Below are positions 23,105 through 34,169 of a DNA stretch of 64,000 bases, piece after piece (positions within the stretch are counted from its first letter, which is position 1; each line of letters begins with the position of its first letter). A model generated the notes under the pieces. That model was not told the DNA's origin. It did not search any database and saw only the letters and a list, made by a program, of their open reading frames with translations. The DNA is from Closterium sp. Naga37s-1 (taxonomy: Eukaryota > Streptophyta > Zygnematophyceae > Desmidiales > Closteriaceae): contig CANJKZ010000170.1 in NCBI GenBank assembly GCA_947471745.1, positions 3,314,001 through 3,378,000 on the forward strand, given 5' to 3'. The position numbers and the translations under genes were made by a program.

Positions 23105-23682
23105 CTAGCTGTGTGGCGACCCCGACCACCGCTCTTTTGAGTGCCCCGACCGCAGCGACTCCAACGACGACGACGCCAAGGGAGGCCGTGGAAGGTCTAG
23201 CAGCCGTGGTCCTCGTCGAGGAGGAAACAAACCGCGTAAGGAGCAGCAGTCGACCACGTCAGCCTCGCGAAGGAGGCCGACTCCTCTTCTGGCGGCAAAG
23301 GGCGAGACGAAAAGGAGGCATCGTGCTCACTGGTCGGCGTGGTGGAGGCGACCGTCTCGCTGGCGAGGACTTCCAGGCGGTGGCGGCAGCTGTGCAGGCA
23401 AACCCGGCGGTAATCTTGCTCGATGGCGGTTGCTCGCACCACCTGATGGGGACGAAGGAGGTCTTCGTCGATCTGGAGCCGTGAGGTGACGTGAAGCACG
23501 TGCGCGGCTTCAATGGGGCACTGCAGGACGTACAGGGCCGCGGCACTATCGCTCTGAAAGGGGAGGCCGGGAAGCAGGTGCTCATCCCCAACGTGCTCTA
23601 CGTCCCGGGCGTGCGCGCAAATCTACTTTCTGCCGGCCAGCTGAAAAAAAATGGCGTGAAGTTGTAGGAGGATGGCAACGAG
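23105..23682 (+). pseudogene. Element D zinc knuckle and protease
   Basis: After the J target duplication the D frame resumes with LCGDPDHRSFECPDRSDSNDDD. Together with REC before J this makes a CX2CX4HX4C zinc knuckle with a TAG where a Trp or Gln is expected. Then come a basic Arg/Ser region and, in the frame 23,110-23,484, the protease VILLDGGCSHHLMGTKEVFVDLEP (DGG in place of the usual DSG). A TGA follows, then GDVKHVRGFNGALQ and IPNVLYVPGVRANLLSAGQL, the protease C-terminal half, and a TAG after VKL (about 23,665). Confidence 0.82.
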
Positions 23683-24576
23683 ATGCTGCTCGTCTCGGCG
23701 GCGGGAGAGGTGCTCGGCCATGCGACGTACACCGGGCGTGTCCTTTGCACCGACCAGCGTCCCTGCCCAAGGAGGTCGACGTCGCCCACGACGGAGGTCG
23801 TGGCCCTGCGGGCGATTGTTTCGGCAACAAAGTCGACGCCGGACAGGCTGCATGCGAGGCTTGCACACGTCAGCATGGACACCATCCGGAGCTCGGCAAA
23901 GAACGAGGTCGCCACTGGGCTGGACCTCAAGTCGGCGTCCGACGCTGACTCGCCATGTGTTTTGTGCGTCAGCGGGAAGCTAGCGCGACACACCTTCCCC
24001 GACCAAGGCTCCGAGGCCGACGACGTGCTGGCCGTCGTGCACATCGACTTGTGCGGGCCGTTTCGCGTGACTGCCAAGGATGGCAGCCTGTACTTCTTGC
24101 TGCTAAAGGACCGCAAGACCCGCTACGTGTGGGTGAGGCCGGTCGCCAAGAAGTCGGACGTGCAGTTGGAGTTCCAAAAGTGGCTGGTGTTGGTGGAGCG
24201 GCAGGCGAAGAGGTCGGTGCTGATGCTACGCTTTGACCGAGGAGGGGAGTTCCTCGGAAGGGCGTTCACCGACTTCGTGGACGGCAAGGGGATCGTCCAC
24301 GACCTGACCGGCCCGTACACCCCGCAGCAGAACGGCATGGCGGAGCGGGAGATGCGGACGGTGGTGGAGTCGGTGCGGACGATGCTGGTGCACATGGGCG
24401 TGCAGCACCACTGGTGGCACCTCGCTCTGCGGCATGCTGTCTGGGTTCGCAACAACCTTGAGCGGTCGACGCCGCCGCCGGGGACGACGCCATACCAGCT
24501 GCTCACCGGGAAGAAGCCCGACTTGTCGCTGGCATGGGTGTGGGGCTGCATGGCGCAGTTCTTGGTCCCCGAGTAG
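23683..24576 (+). pseudogene. Element D integrase
   Basis: 298 codons open. The pre-integrase part LHARLAHVSMDTIRSS ... CVLCVSGK is followed by the integrase triad VHIDLCGPF, LMLRFDRGGEF and PQQNGMAEREM, then VWVRNNLERSTPPPGTTPYQL and WVWGCMAQFLVPE. The TAG at 24,574 interrupts what should read on into QRGGKLKPKDKWGFHL, so a Gln is likely lost. Catalytic residues look intact. It would join D cDNA ends to target DNA in the nucleus. Confidence 0.87.
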
Positions 24577-26367
24577 CAGCGTGGTGGAAAGTTGAAGCCG
24601 AAGGACAAATGGGGCTTTCACCTCAGCGTGTTGAAGGAGAGCAAAGGCTGGGAGCTCCTGGACATCGCCGACAACTGGGTGGTCCCCACGTTGGACGTGG
24701 TGTTCTACGAGGACATGTCACTGGAGGTGTGGAAGTCGGCATATGGGCCGGCATCGGGACGGACGCCAACCACCCTGTCGACCGACACCCGGACAGCTAC
24801 GCTCCCTTTGCTCGCCAAGGTCGATGAGTCTGCTGCTGAGGACGTCGAGGATGTCCCCTCTCCCTCCCCCTCCCCTGTTCCTCCTGCCCCTCCCCTTGTG
24901 GCCGAACTACGTGGGCTGACTCCACTGTCGGCCTCTAGCAATGAGGGGAGAAGTGGGACGTCGCCTTCGGCGCCGGCCGAAAGCATCGCCGGTGGCCGAC
25001 GTGATGAGCGGCAAGCCGACATGCGTGTGAATTCGACGTTTGTAGGGGAGGAGCAGGCCGAGGAAGAGGAGCCGACTGTGGTGAAGTCGGCAGAGGGGGC
25101 AGTGGCAAGGCAGCAGCTGACAGGGGAGCAGGCAGCAGCGAAGCCGACTACGGAGCAGTCGGCAGCTGGGCAGTCGGCAGGGGAGCTGACCGCAGGGGAG
25201 AAGTCGGCCGGGATGCCGACTGTGGTGCAGCAGGACACTGTGGGTAGCGACGACCGTGACGATGGCGGGGACGCTGAGGAGTCCACCGACAGTGATGTGG
25301 TGGAAGTCCAGGGTGGACCAGGGTGTACGGGCCGCCTTCGGAGGCCGCCTGACTTCTTTGTCCCCGCTGTCTTCACCACGGTGTACGACGTGGATGTCGA
25401 CGACCTTGTGTACGACGACGCCGAGGACGATGAGGAGCTCGACCCCGACATGCACGCCGACCCCAAGCACCGCTGGGACATCTCTACGATGTCGGTGAAG
25501 GAGGAGTTGGCTAGTTGGAAGGGTCCGGCGGTGAAAGCCGCCATGGAAGAGGAGATCCGCAGCCTCATCAACATGGGCACGTGGGAGCTGGTCGAACGCC
25601 CGCCGGGAGTGAACATCATGAAGAACCGGTGGGTGCTGACGACGAAGTACCACATCGACGACACTGTCGAGCGCGAGAAGGCAAGGCTGGACGTTAAGGG
25701 CTTCACTCAGGTGTATGGCGCCGACTATGACAAGACATTTGCGCCGGTGGGCAGCTACGTCACGCTAAGGATCTTCCTCAGCATCGTCGCCGTCCCCAAC
25801 CTCAACCTGATGCAGCTCGACATGAAGAATGCCTTCCTCCAGAGCAAGCTCGATCGGGTGCTGTACATGTCCCAGCCGGACTACTTCAAGGACGGAACCG
25901 GCCGGGTGTGCAAGCTGCTGAAGAGCCTGTACGGGCTGAAGCAGTTGCCGCTGCTGTGTTACTTAGCGCTCAACGACGTGCTAGTCGGCGCTGGGTAGAA
26001 GAAGAGCCAGGTCGACAAGGCCTTGTCCTTCAAGGTCGGCGACGACCAGATGGCCTGCTGGGTGCTGGTCTACGTCGACGACGTGCTCGCCGCCAGCAGC
26101 AGCACTGAGATGCTGAAGGAGCTGAAGGACCTGCTGGAGGCTGCCTTCGAGTTGCGCGAGATCTTGCCGGTGCAGAAGTACCTCGGGCTGGAGATTGTCC
26201 GCGATAGGTTGGCGGGGAAGCTGTGGCTGCACCGGCAAGGCTACGCCGACAAGCTGAGTAGGTGCTTCATCAACATGGAGCAGACCGGGCGCACCCCAAA
26301 GACGCCGGTCTCGGTCGACGGCTACGCCGAGCTTACCTTCGACGACGAGGAGGCACAGGATCGCTAG
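24577..26367 (+). pseudogene. Element D integrase C-terminus, linker and RT
   Basis: The frame 24,592-25,998 holds the end of integrase, an acidic Ala/Gly-rich linker (about 24,820-25,320; repeats of TAG(E)KSAG type) and RT: KAAMEEEIRSLINMGTWELVERPP, VKGFTQVYGADYDKTFAPVGS, MQLDMKNAFLQS and SLYGLKQLPLLCY, where the usual QAPR is changed to QLPL. A TAG follows VLVGAG (25,996). The next frame 25,999-26,367 has the catalytic LVYVDDVLAASS and LGLEIVRDR. A further TAG follows QDR. Confidence 0.86.
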
Positions 26368-27081
26368 GAGGAGGAGTACCGGCAGAAGGCCAGCTCGCTG
26401 CAATTCACGGCGACGATGACAAGGGCGGACATCGCCTTCGCCTACAACAAGCTGGGGAGCGGCCTCACGGTGAGGAGCGACCAGCACTAGCGCGAGGTCA
26501 ATCGCTGTCTCTCCAATCTCGCCAAAACGCGTGACACTGCCCTGGAGTTCGGCGGTGGACCTGAGTCGCTGAAGCTGGTCGGCTACGTGGACGTCGACGA
26601 CGTCGGCAACAAGCAGAACCGGACAAGCACGGGCAGCTACGTGTTTGTCTACGGAGGGGCCGCAGTCTCCTGGTCGAGCCAGCGCATCAATTGCGCGACG
26701 TTGTCGTCGACCGAGTCGGAGTACGTGGCGGCCACCGAAGCCGGCAAGGAGGGATGCCGCCTTCGCTTCCTCCTTGCAAAGTTCCGGCAGCTAGACGCCG
26801 CGAAGCCGACTGTCCTGCAGATGGACAACAAGTCGGCTATCACGGTCGCCGAGGGCATGGGATTGACGGGCAACCTCAAGCACATGGAGCGGTGACAGGC
26901 CTGGCTGCAGCACATGGTGAAGCGCGGGAAGTTATCGCTGAAGTACATCCCGACCGCTGAGCAGCCGGCCGATTTCCTAACAAAGGTGCTGCACTATCCG
27001 GCCTTCAACTGGTGCTCCATCGCCATCGGCCAGGTACGCTTGGCAGACGTGGGCGACGGCGACGACGACGTGCAGCAGTAG
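26368..27081 (+). pseudogene. Element D RNase H and Pol C-terminus
   Basis: Continues with TRADIAFAYNKLGSGLTVRSDQH, then a TAG where Trp is expected, then the RNase H YVDVDDVGNKQNRTSTGSYVF (YVDAD changed to YVDVD), SSTESEYVAATEAGKEG and LQMDNKSAITVAEG. TGA after HMER, then AWLQHMVKRGKLSLKYIPTAEQPADFLTKVLH to a TAG at 27,079. The terminal Asp-rich VGDGDDDVQQ tail ends about 115 bp before the 3' LTR. Confidence 0.85.
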
Positions 27082-27197
27082 GTGCCATGCCCTCTTGCAT
27101 GGCTGGTGTGCTGTGCTTGGGGTGCACGCCGACGAGCTATTCTCTGAGCAGTGCTGCCGTGTGGGCTGGGGGCCCAAGCGTGAACGCGAGAGGGGAT

Positions 27198-28147
27198 TGT
27201 CAACGGAAATTGGGTGTGGCCTCGTCCCCGCTTGGGCGGAGCCGACCCCGTGGTCGGGTGTAAAGAGGAGTGCAGCCGACCTGCAGCAATGGGCGAGCTG
27301 GTCGACGAGGTGGTCGACCTGCACAGGGGCCACTGCAATGGCGCCGACTTCGGGAGGGCGCCAACTTCGGGTGGTCGACTTGGGAGGTCGACCTGTGGAG
27401 GGCGTCGACTTAGTGACGCCGACTTAGGGCAGCCGACTTGGGTGGTCGGCTGACAGGAGTGCTGGTCGACCTGCAGCTGGTCGACCCGGATTGATGTCGA
27501 CCTGGTGGTCGACTGAACCTGGTGGTCGACGAAGGAGAGGCCGACGTTGACCTCGAGAGGGGAGATTGAGGACGCCGAGTAGCTGGGCATTGAGCAGGAG
27601 GGCGCCGGGTTTGTGCAGCCGGTGGCCGACCGAGCCGGTCGACCAGGCCGTGGTCGACACTCGCGTACGTCGCCGGGTGGAGTGTGCGAGGCCGACCTCG
27701 GGGGTGGTATCCCGAGGTCGCTGTGGCTGGTGGGCGCAGTCGCTGGCGTGGAGTCAACCTGGGCATCTGCACTATGCACGTGACAAGGATGAGTGCACCA
27801 ATCAGATGCGCGCACCTACGAAGCAGGTGCACCGTTGTCCTGCGGGTGCAATGCCGTGCAGCCGACTTGCTGCAGCGTTGGCACACCGTGGACGTGCAAT
27901 GTTGGCAAGCCGCGACCTTGCTCTGCTGGAGCGCGGTCGACCAAGTCGTGTTGGCACGCGATCGACCATGCTGCGCTGGTAGTCGACCAGCAGCCTTGCT
28001 AGGTCTGATGTAGCCAACTTTGTTGCTACCATCCTGAATCATTGTTGTCAACATTCTCTAGTGAAACTCTTGCCAAATTGCCCCGTAAATGACTAAGGAA
28101 CGAACGCAGCCCGTAGCCTCGCTCCCGTTGTAGTAGTTGTCTCCGCA
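27198..28147 (+). repeat. 3' LTR of element D (950 bp)
   Basis: TGTCAACGGAAATTGGG ... GTCTCCGCA, preceded by the polypurine tract GCGAGAGGGGAT. It is homologous to 14,353-15,312 with many substitutions and several indels (for example an extra AGCTGGTCGACC block near 27,475), so D is older than J, as the nesting requires. Confidence 0.9.
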
Positions 28148-28152
28148 GCCTT

Positions 28153-28574
28153 GAGTACAACTTTGAACATCCAAGTGTGGTTGGCTTTGCTGACCTAGCT
28201 AGGACGTTTTCCATCCTTCTCTAGCCTTTCTCCCCTAGGACTCAACCTTCTGTGAGTTCCCAGGATGACCCAACCTCTTAAGAGTCCCCTAGGCAATGTT
28301 GTACTCACCTCTTCCTTGCATCAACGAAACTACACGTTTTTCAGACAAGCTTACATTTTCGTTCACTGCGTAGCGCATATACCTTTGATGAATCTAAGCA
28401 ATATACCGTTGGAAATTAGACAACTGAAGCTAACTTCTATCCAAGTCTGAGCCTTGTATGTTATTGTGGCGGATCGTGACAGCGTTTTGAACAGAGATGG
28501 TTCGAAGTCATCAGATTCTGCTTAGGCGGTTTCATGGGCATCCGCGACCCCTACGTGGACTCTAGACTACAACA
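28153..28574 (+). repeat. Element K 5' LTR, right piece
   Basis: Noncoding stretch between the D target duplication and the K primer site, ending GACTACAACA. It includes a GGATGACCC/TTAAGAGTCCCC stretch and an AT-rich middle typical of an LTR promoter region. Identity as LTR is inferred from position directly before the primer site. Confidence 0.65.
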
Positions 28575-28576
28575 AG

Positions 28577-28588
28577 TGGTATCAGAGC
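28577..28588 (+). other. Primer-binding site of element K
   Basis: TGGTATCAGAGC, initiator-Met type, two bases after LTR end ACAACA. Confidence 0.88.
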
Positions 28589-28607
28589 TGTTCTACTCTG
28601 TTCGTGG

Positions 28608-29640
28608 GTGAATATGGAGGCTCAAGGTTCTGTTTCAGCTGGTCCCAGCAGCAGTGGTGGTGTGAGAGGCGCTGGGGAAGCGAGAAGAGGTGTGGCAGGC
28701 GGGTCTACGGCGGCGTCCGTTTCAACACCAGCTAAGGATGATGTGAAGGCATTCAACTTAGAGAAGTTCTCTGGGGAGGATTGGGCATCATGGAGCTTCT
28801 CTTAAATCATTATGGGCTGCTTGAGGTGATGGTTGGAGAATTGAAGAGGCCTTCGAACGAAGGAGCGACCAAGGAATGGGATCGCCTGTCCAAGGATGGA
28901 TTCTTCCTTCTCTCCCAATGCCTCTTATCCAACCAGCTGCACCATATCAAGCATCTCATCAAGGACGTTCAGTGTGGTCCTAAGGCATGGAAGATCTTGA
29001 AGGATGTCCATGCCTCAAGCAGCGAAGCAATGGTGGTGGTGCTCGAGCGACAACTCCATGCGGTGAAAATCAATGAGGGTGACGCGGTGCAAGGAGCGTT
29101 CGATCAACGCCGGGACCTCTATGTGAATCTCTCTGCTGCTGGTGTGGATTACCCTGAGAAGATCAAGTGCAACAAGGCTTTCTCCCTGCTGCCGGAGTCG
29201 TGGGGGCCCTTTGTGGTCAACCTCAATGGCATGAAGGACTCGTGGTCCCTTGAGTGGATTTGCGCGCAAGTTCTTCAAGAGGAGTTTCGGAGGAAGGAGC
29301 TGATCGCCGCTGCCGGTGAAGGTGGAGGCTCTGCTTATGGCATGAAGGGCCTCAAGGGGCGTGGCAGCAAGAAAGGGAAGGCCAAGGAAGGATCTGGAGG
29401 GGAGCAGCATTCAGGAGGGAAGTGTGGCAACAAGGGAGGCATGCGGTGTGGCGGCAAGTGTTGGTATTGCCATGTGCAAGGTCACCCATTGTTCAAGTGC
29501 CGCAAGCTACCTGACGGTTGGAGGCCTGGTCAGCCATCAATTGAGGGCTCCAAGGGTGTTCATGGAGCTAAGGGAGAAGGCATGGGCAGTGAGGAGGGCG
29601 ATGGAGGTGCTGGCGGATACGACGGCATGTCCCACCATGT
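28608..29640 (+). pseudogene. Element K gag
   Basis: Starts MNMEAQGSVSAGPSSSGG; the first frame reaches FNLEKFSGEDWASWSFS and stops at 28,805. The remainder is in the frame opening at 28,781 (LLNHYGLLEVMVGELKRP), so a small frameshift lies in EDWASW. Capsid parts read FFLLSQCLLSNQLHHIKHLIKDVQCGPKAWKIL and VVLERQLHAVKINEGDAVQ, then LQEEFRRKELIAAAGEGGG, a Lys/Gly-rich segment and zinc knuckle CWYCHVQGHPLFKC. It matches J gag in layout. Confidence 0.83.
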
Positions 29641-31117
29641 AGGAGAGGCGTGCTCCGAGGACATGGTTGTGCCGGCCAGCAAGGTTGCTCTTCACCGCTC
29701 CTCCCATTGGGTCATCGACACGGGAGCCTTCATGACCATGACCAACCGAGAGGATCTACTGGACGAAGTAAGGCCATCAAAGGCAGCCACCGTCGTTTCA
29801 GCCACCGGCCAAGTTGTACCCATGCGTGGCGAGGGGAGAGCCATGTTCACGGGTGCGGATGGGAGGCTTGTGGGGCTGAAGCGTGTTCTCCTTGTTCCTG
29901 GATTGTGTGCCAACCTACTCTCTACCAAGGCCCTGAGTGAGGCAGGGATGAAGATGGAGATGTTGGGCACAAAGGTTTTCAAGGCAACTCTGGATGGGCG
30001 CGTGTTGTGGGACCTCCGAGGCGGCAAGAACATGCACCGGTCCATGTGGGAGATACCGGTGCTGCCATGGAAGGAGGCGGCTGCGCGCTTGGCTGCTGGA
30101 GATGTGAAAGGAGGGCATGTTAACCACGTGGACAATGGAGGAGGTGGTGATGACAATGATGGTGGGCTCCTTGGGCATGGAGCTGCGCTACCAAGTGTAA
30201 CTCCTAGCACGGGTGAAACGGATTGGCCCACCGCACACCGTCGCTTTGGCCACGTGGCGCTACCTCAGTTGCAGCAGCTGTTTAAGGAGGAAAGATTGGA
30301 GGGGCTGAGTTTAAAGGGGGAGCCCAAGGAGGTGGGCTCTTGTGAGACTTGCTTGACCAGCAAGTTCTCACGGTTTCCCTTCCATTCGGTGGAGGGGAAG
30401 TCAAGGGACCCGATGGAGCTCGTGCAGGGAGCCCTGTGTTCTATGACCATGGTGGATGCAACACGAGGCTCACCTGGTCCTTTCCATTTGCAAAGAAGAG
30501 TGATGCTGCAAAGGTATGTTGAAGAGTGGCTGCCCATGGTGGAGCGAGAGAGTGGCAAGAGGGTGAAGGCGATTCGTAGCGACCGTGGTCGGGAGTTCTT
30601 GGGAGCAGAGTTCCGGAGTTGGCTGAAGCAGCTTGGCTACAAGCACTAGCTCACCACGGCCTACACCGCTCAGTCCAATGGCGTGGCAGAGAGAGCGAAC
30701 CGGACCATCATGGAGGGCGGGAGAACGATATTGGTGGACTCGGATCTACCCTTGCGGTTCTCGCCCCTCGCTATTCGCCATGCCACCGTCATCAAGAACC
30801 GAGTGTTGACTCATGTGGGAGAGCAGCATTGGGTCCCTATGGAGAAGTGGAGAGGCAAGAAGCCCCTGGTGGACATGCTTCGAGTCTTCGGGTGCATGGG
30901 ATTCGTGCACGTCCCTAAGGAGAAGTGTGACAAGCTTCAAGCGGCGGCGGTGTGGGCTGTTCATTTGACACTTGCACAAGGGAGCAAGGGGTGGCTCATG
31001 TGGGACCCAAAAGCCAACACTGTCTTCACCACCAGAGATGCCAAGTTCGTGGAAGGTCTCATGTCAAGGAGTGGTTGGAGCGAGGGAGTAGCAAGGTCAC
31101 CATTCCGCTCGGAATAG
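29641..31117 (+). pseudogene. Element K protease and integrase
   Basis: The same open frame continues with the protease HWVIDTGAFMTMTNREDLLDEVRP and LVPGLCANLLSTKAL, then the pre-integrase AHRRFGHVALPQLQQL ... SCETC. The integrase is damaged at its first Asp: the family motif HMDV is replaced by ALCSMTMVDATRGS. The second Asp is AIRSDRGREF. TAG at 30,647 follows GYKH, and the next frame carries TAYTAQSNGVAERANRT with the catalytic Glu, then VFGCMGFVHVPKEKCDKLQ. Ends at TAG 31,115. Confidence 0.83.
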
Positions 31118-31216
31118 AGGTGGAAACGAATGACCCACTTCTCATTCCCATCGAGTTCTTCCGAAGTGATGGAGGTGTCGCATGACATGTGAGGTGCTGA
31201 AGGGGAGGCAGCAGAG

Positions 31217-32824
31217 GTGGAGGGAGTGTTGCAGCAAGAGCAGGCCCCTGTAGCTGAGAGAGGTGATGCCGAGGAGGAAGTGCAGCAGCCTACACCATCC
31301 CCTACACTTCCACCAAGGCGGACAACCCAAGGGAAGCGTGGTGCTGTCCGTGGTGGAGTTAAGGAAGGTGCAGCCAAGGAGAGGCCCGAAAGAGCTCCTC
31401 ACCCAAGGGATTTCCTCAAGTATGAAAGGTTTGGGGGTCCCAAGGCATTGCTGGTCCAGGAGGAGGAAGATGATGAGGAGAAGGGAGCCGAGGGACAGAC
31501 GGAGCAGATTTGCTGCTTCGGAGTGAACTTACCTCATGAACCGGCTTCAATGGAGGAAGCACTTGCTGGAGATGATCGAGAGGCTTGGCTGGCCTCAAGG
31601 GAAGATGAGTTTTAGAGCCACATGGAGAATGGAACGTGGACCCTCACCAATCTGCCCCCGGGAAGAAAGAGATTGGACTGCACATGGATATTACGTGTGA
31701 AGACCGATGCGGAGGGGAAGTTGGAGAGGCGCAAAACAAGCCTTGTGATCAAGGGCTTCCAGCAGAGGGAGTAGGTTGACTGTAAGGAGGTGTTTGCTCC
31801 TGTTGCCAAGGCTCCTTTGCTCCGGGTGTTGCTAGCAGCTGCTGCTGTTTGCGGTTGGAAGGTGGAGCAAATGGATGTGAAGACGGTGTACCTCTATGGC
31901 GTGGTAGGTGAGGAGATCCATATGAAGCAGCCAGAGGGGTACGGCGATGGGAGCGGACGTGTTTGCAGGCTCAACAACGCCATACATGGCCTCAAACAAG
32001 CTCCAAAGTGCTGGTATGCAAGGCTGGTGGAGGCGTTAGAGGCTCTTGGCTTCCAAGTTAGCGGGTGCGACGAGAGTCTCTTCATGACCGAGGGGGAGGA
32101 GGAGAAGGTGTTTTTCCTTGTCTACGTGGATGACATTCTCCTCTTCTCTCCATCCCTGGAGAGGATCAATGAGGTGCAAGGGAAGCTGAAGGAGACCTTT
32201 CAATGCAAGGCCCTTGGACCAGTGGGGTATTACCTTGGTCTTCACGTGGAGCGGGACGGGGTGAAGGGATGGTTGAGGCTTCACCAACATAAGTACCTTG
32301 CAGCCATGGGGGAGAGGTATGGGCTGGAGGAAGGGAGGAGTGTGAAGACTCCTCTACCCTCAGGGTTTCAGCTACACCTTGATGAAGAGGAGGGTGAGGT
32401 GTTGGAGCCCGGGTTGCAGCGTCGGTTCCAGTCAATGGTGGGGAGCTTGATGTATGCTTCGGTCAACACTCGCCCCGATATTGCGTTCTCGGTTTCGCAG
32501 CTGGCTCGTGTGGTGTCTAGGCCCCTTCAAGAGCACCTTGATGCAGCAGAGAGGCTGATGAGGTACTGCATGGCAACCTCAAGGGTGGGGCTGCATTATT
32601 CAGTCCATGGGCAGCTGAAGCAAAAGGGAGTGGAGGAGGTGAGCACGAAGATCGGTGCACCTGCAAGGCGTAGACACTTGTACCTCTCGTGCTTCACCAA
32701 TGCTACCTGGGCAAGTGACATCAGTGATGCAACATCCCATGGTGGCTATGTATGCTGTGTTGGAGGGATTCCAGTGAGCTGGAAGTCTAAGAAGCATCGA
32801 GCTAGTTCACTCCCACCAGCCTAA
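31217..32824 (+). pseudogene. Element K reverse transcriptase and truncated RNase H
   Basis: 31,217-31,615 holds the Glu-rich linker and RT start (PASMEEALAGDDREAWLASRE). TAGs follow at 31,613 and near 31,771. 31,790-32,824 holds EVFAPVAKAPLLRVLLAAAA, MDVKTVYLYG, AIHGLKQAPKCWYA, the catalytic LVYVDDILLFS, GLHVERDGVKGWLRLH and SLMYASVNTRPDIAF. RNase H begins CFTNATWAS (family Asp replaced by Asn) and SHGGYVCCVGGIPVSWKSKKH, then is cut. Sequence after about 32,815 is unrelated, so K lost its 3' end. Confidence 0.83.
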
Positions 32825-32841
32825 GTACTACAACAGGGTTA

Positions 32842-32994
32842 CCGTTGGTTGCAACGGTGCCCTTTTTCGCTTCCCTAGCTTGACTTTCCCACTTTTCCAC
32901 AAGTCCAAGAATTTCTCTTTCTACAGCATCTTTCGCTACTCTATTAGTCATGAAGTTATATTGTGCACACCTACTCCTACAATTAAATTCATGA
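32842..32994 (+). repeat. 153-bp chromovirus segment, copy 1
   Basis: Begins with hairpin CCGTTGGTTGCAACGG followed by a T run, and ends TTCATGA. About 87 per cent identical to 39,880-40,032. In the second copy this segment runs directly into chromovirus integrase. Here it ends abruptly and gypsy L follows. In frame it contains LCTPTPTIKFM, the part just upstream of the integrase zinc finger. Confidence 0.8.
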
Positions 32995-33108
32995 TAGCCG
33001 TCGGAATTCCAACTGCTACCCTCTCATCGCATCTCTATCTCCTCCCTTTTCTCAGTCCTTTGCCTTCAGGCTCCTCAGCTCCCTAACTAGCCTCTCCCTC
33101 TTCTTAGC

Positions 33109-34161
33109 CTACCCATTCACTTGCCCCCTCCTCGGCTTCTGGGGGTCTTCCACTGATTGCCGATGGACTCCTCCTCTGGGCTGCTGCTCTCCCACTCGTT
33201 CTCCCTTGCTGAGTCTTGCTCTGGCCATGTTGGTGCGGTGGTCCACCTTCTCCTGCTCTTTATCGCTCACCATAACGACCACCCCTGACTCTTTCACCTC
33301 CTTTACCTTTCACATCTCCAAACTCAAGCCAATATCTATCATGTCATGTTTCACTTGTTTTAGATACACATCCTCCCCTGCCCACAGGGCCTTCTCCTTC
33401 CCCTCAGGCTCCCTTTCCCTCCTCTTCTTATACCTCTGTACGTTCCGCAGCTGAGCCACGTGGAGGTTCTCCAAAGCTGCTGGCAGGAGCTCCCGCAGAT
33501 ATCTTGCCCTGGCCTCCGCCAGCCCCACCCAATCCTCCACCTTCTCTACGCTCACCGTTGCCGAGAGTATCCTGGGGGCGTCTACTGGCAGGATCGGTTC
33601 AATCCCGAGTAGCGAGTAGTACGGGGACAGGTCTTTGAGTGCGGCCTGTTTGCTGAACTGGTAGCCTGCTACTACCCATGGTAGCCTCACATCCCAGTCC
33701 CGCTTAAACTGCTCTCCGTAAGCCTTCAGCCCCCTTTTAACCGTCTACACGAATCTTTCCATCAGGCTGTCACTCTGCGGGTGGTACCGCAAAGTACGCC
33801 TATGTGTAATCCCTGTCTTCTACAGTAGCTTGTCAAATTTCCCCATGAACTCCGTCCCTTGATCCGTCAGAACTTCCCCACATGCCCCGAATCTCGTGAG
33901 CACGTGCTCCTCGAAGGCTTTTGCAATCCTGGCCGAATTCTTGTTGGGTAATGCCCGCACTTGTACCCATTTACTCCCATGCTCGATCATGATCAGAATG
34001 TACCTCTTCCCCCTCCGGCTCAATGGCATCTCTCCTGCAAAATCTAGAGACCAGCAAATGCTGCTGTTCTTCTGTAACTGTTCTTGGTGCCAGCGATAGT
34101 GAGCTCCCCTTGCCCTGGCTCTTTCACTCACTAGTTTGGTCTCTCCGGTCTTCCTTTGCAC
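33109..34161 (-). pseudogene. Element L integrase
   Basis: 34,161-33,820 reads SERARARGAHYRWHQEQLQ, SICWSLDFAGEMPLSRRGKRYILIMIEHGSKWVQVRAL (first catalytic Asp in LDFAG) and LTRFGACGEVLTDQGTEFMGKF (second Asp). A stop and frame change follow. 33,690-33,310 continues MRLPWVVAGYQFSKQAALKDLSPYYSLLG and the C-terminal AGEDVYLKQVKHDMIDIGLSLEM. 33,297-33,109 is a basic tail. The Glu-containing segment (about 33,700-33,820) lies in a damaged stretch. No chromodomain was seen. Confidence 0.78.
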
Positions 34162-34169
34162 CTAGTCTA

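Larger units (their letters stand above)
14353..28147 (+). mobile_element. Ty1/copia element D, host of J
   Basis: Complete plus-strand element with two LTRs (14,353-15,312 and 27,198-28,147) and a perfect 5-bp target duplication GCCTT (14,348-14,352 and 28,148-28,152). Without the inserted J it is about 7.3 kb. Domain order gag, protease, integrase, RT, RNase H gives Ty1/copia. The body is strongly GC-rich with a marked preference for GTCGAC. Seven or more in-frame stops make it inactive. Confidence 0.93.
14178..32841 (+). mobile_element. Ty1/copia element K, 3' truncated, host of D
   Basis: Plus-strand element: split 5' LTR, initiator-Met primer site at 28,577, gag, protease, integrase, RT and a cut RNase H ending near 32,824. 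Its 5' LTR was broken by D (14,353-28,147). Left boundary 14,178 is proposed from TGTTG/CAACA inverted ends and is uncertain. The 3' LTR is missing. K and J are related copia lineages (DLLDEV(R/K)P after the protease, CWYC-GHP-FKC knuckle). Confidence 0.78.

Noticed and set aside
24705..25706. 333-codon Ser-rich minus-strand frame
   Set aside because: Antisense of the D integrase-RT linker; no domain, and stops are rare because of GC content.
32842..32870. Hairpin plus T run as a transcription terminator
   Set aside because: The context is a eukaryotic gypsy element and the hairpin lies inside former pol sequence; kept only as an edge feature of the duplicated segment.
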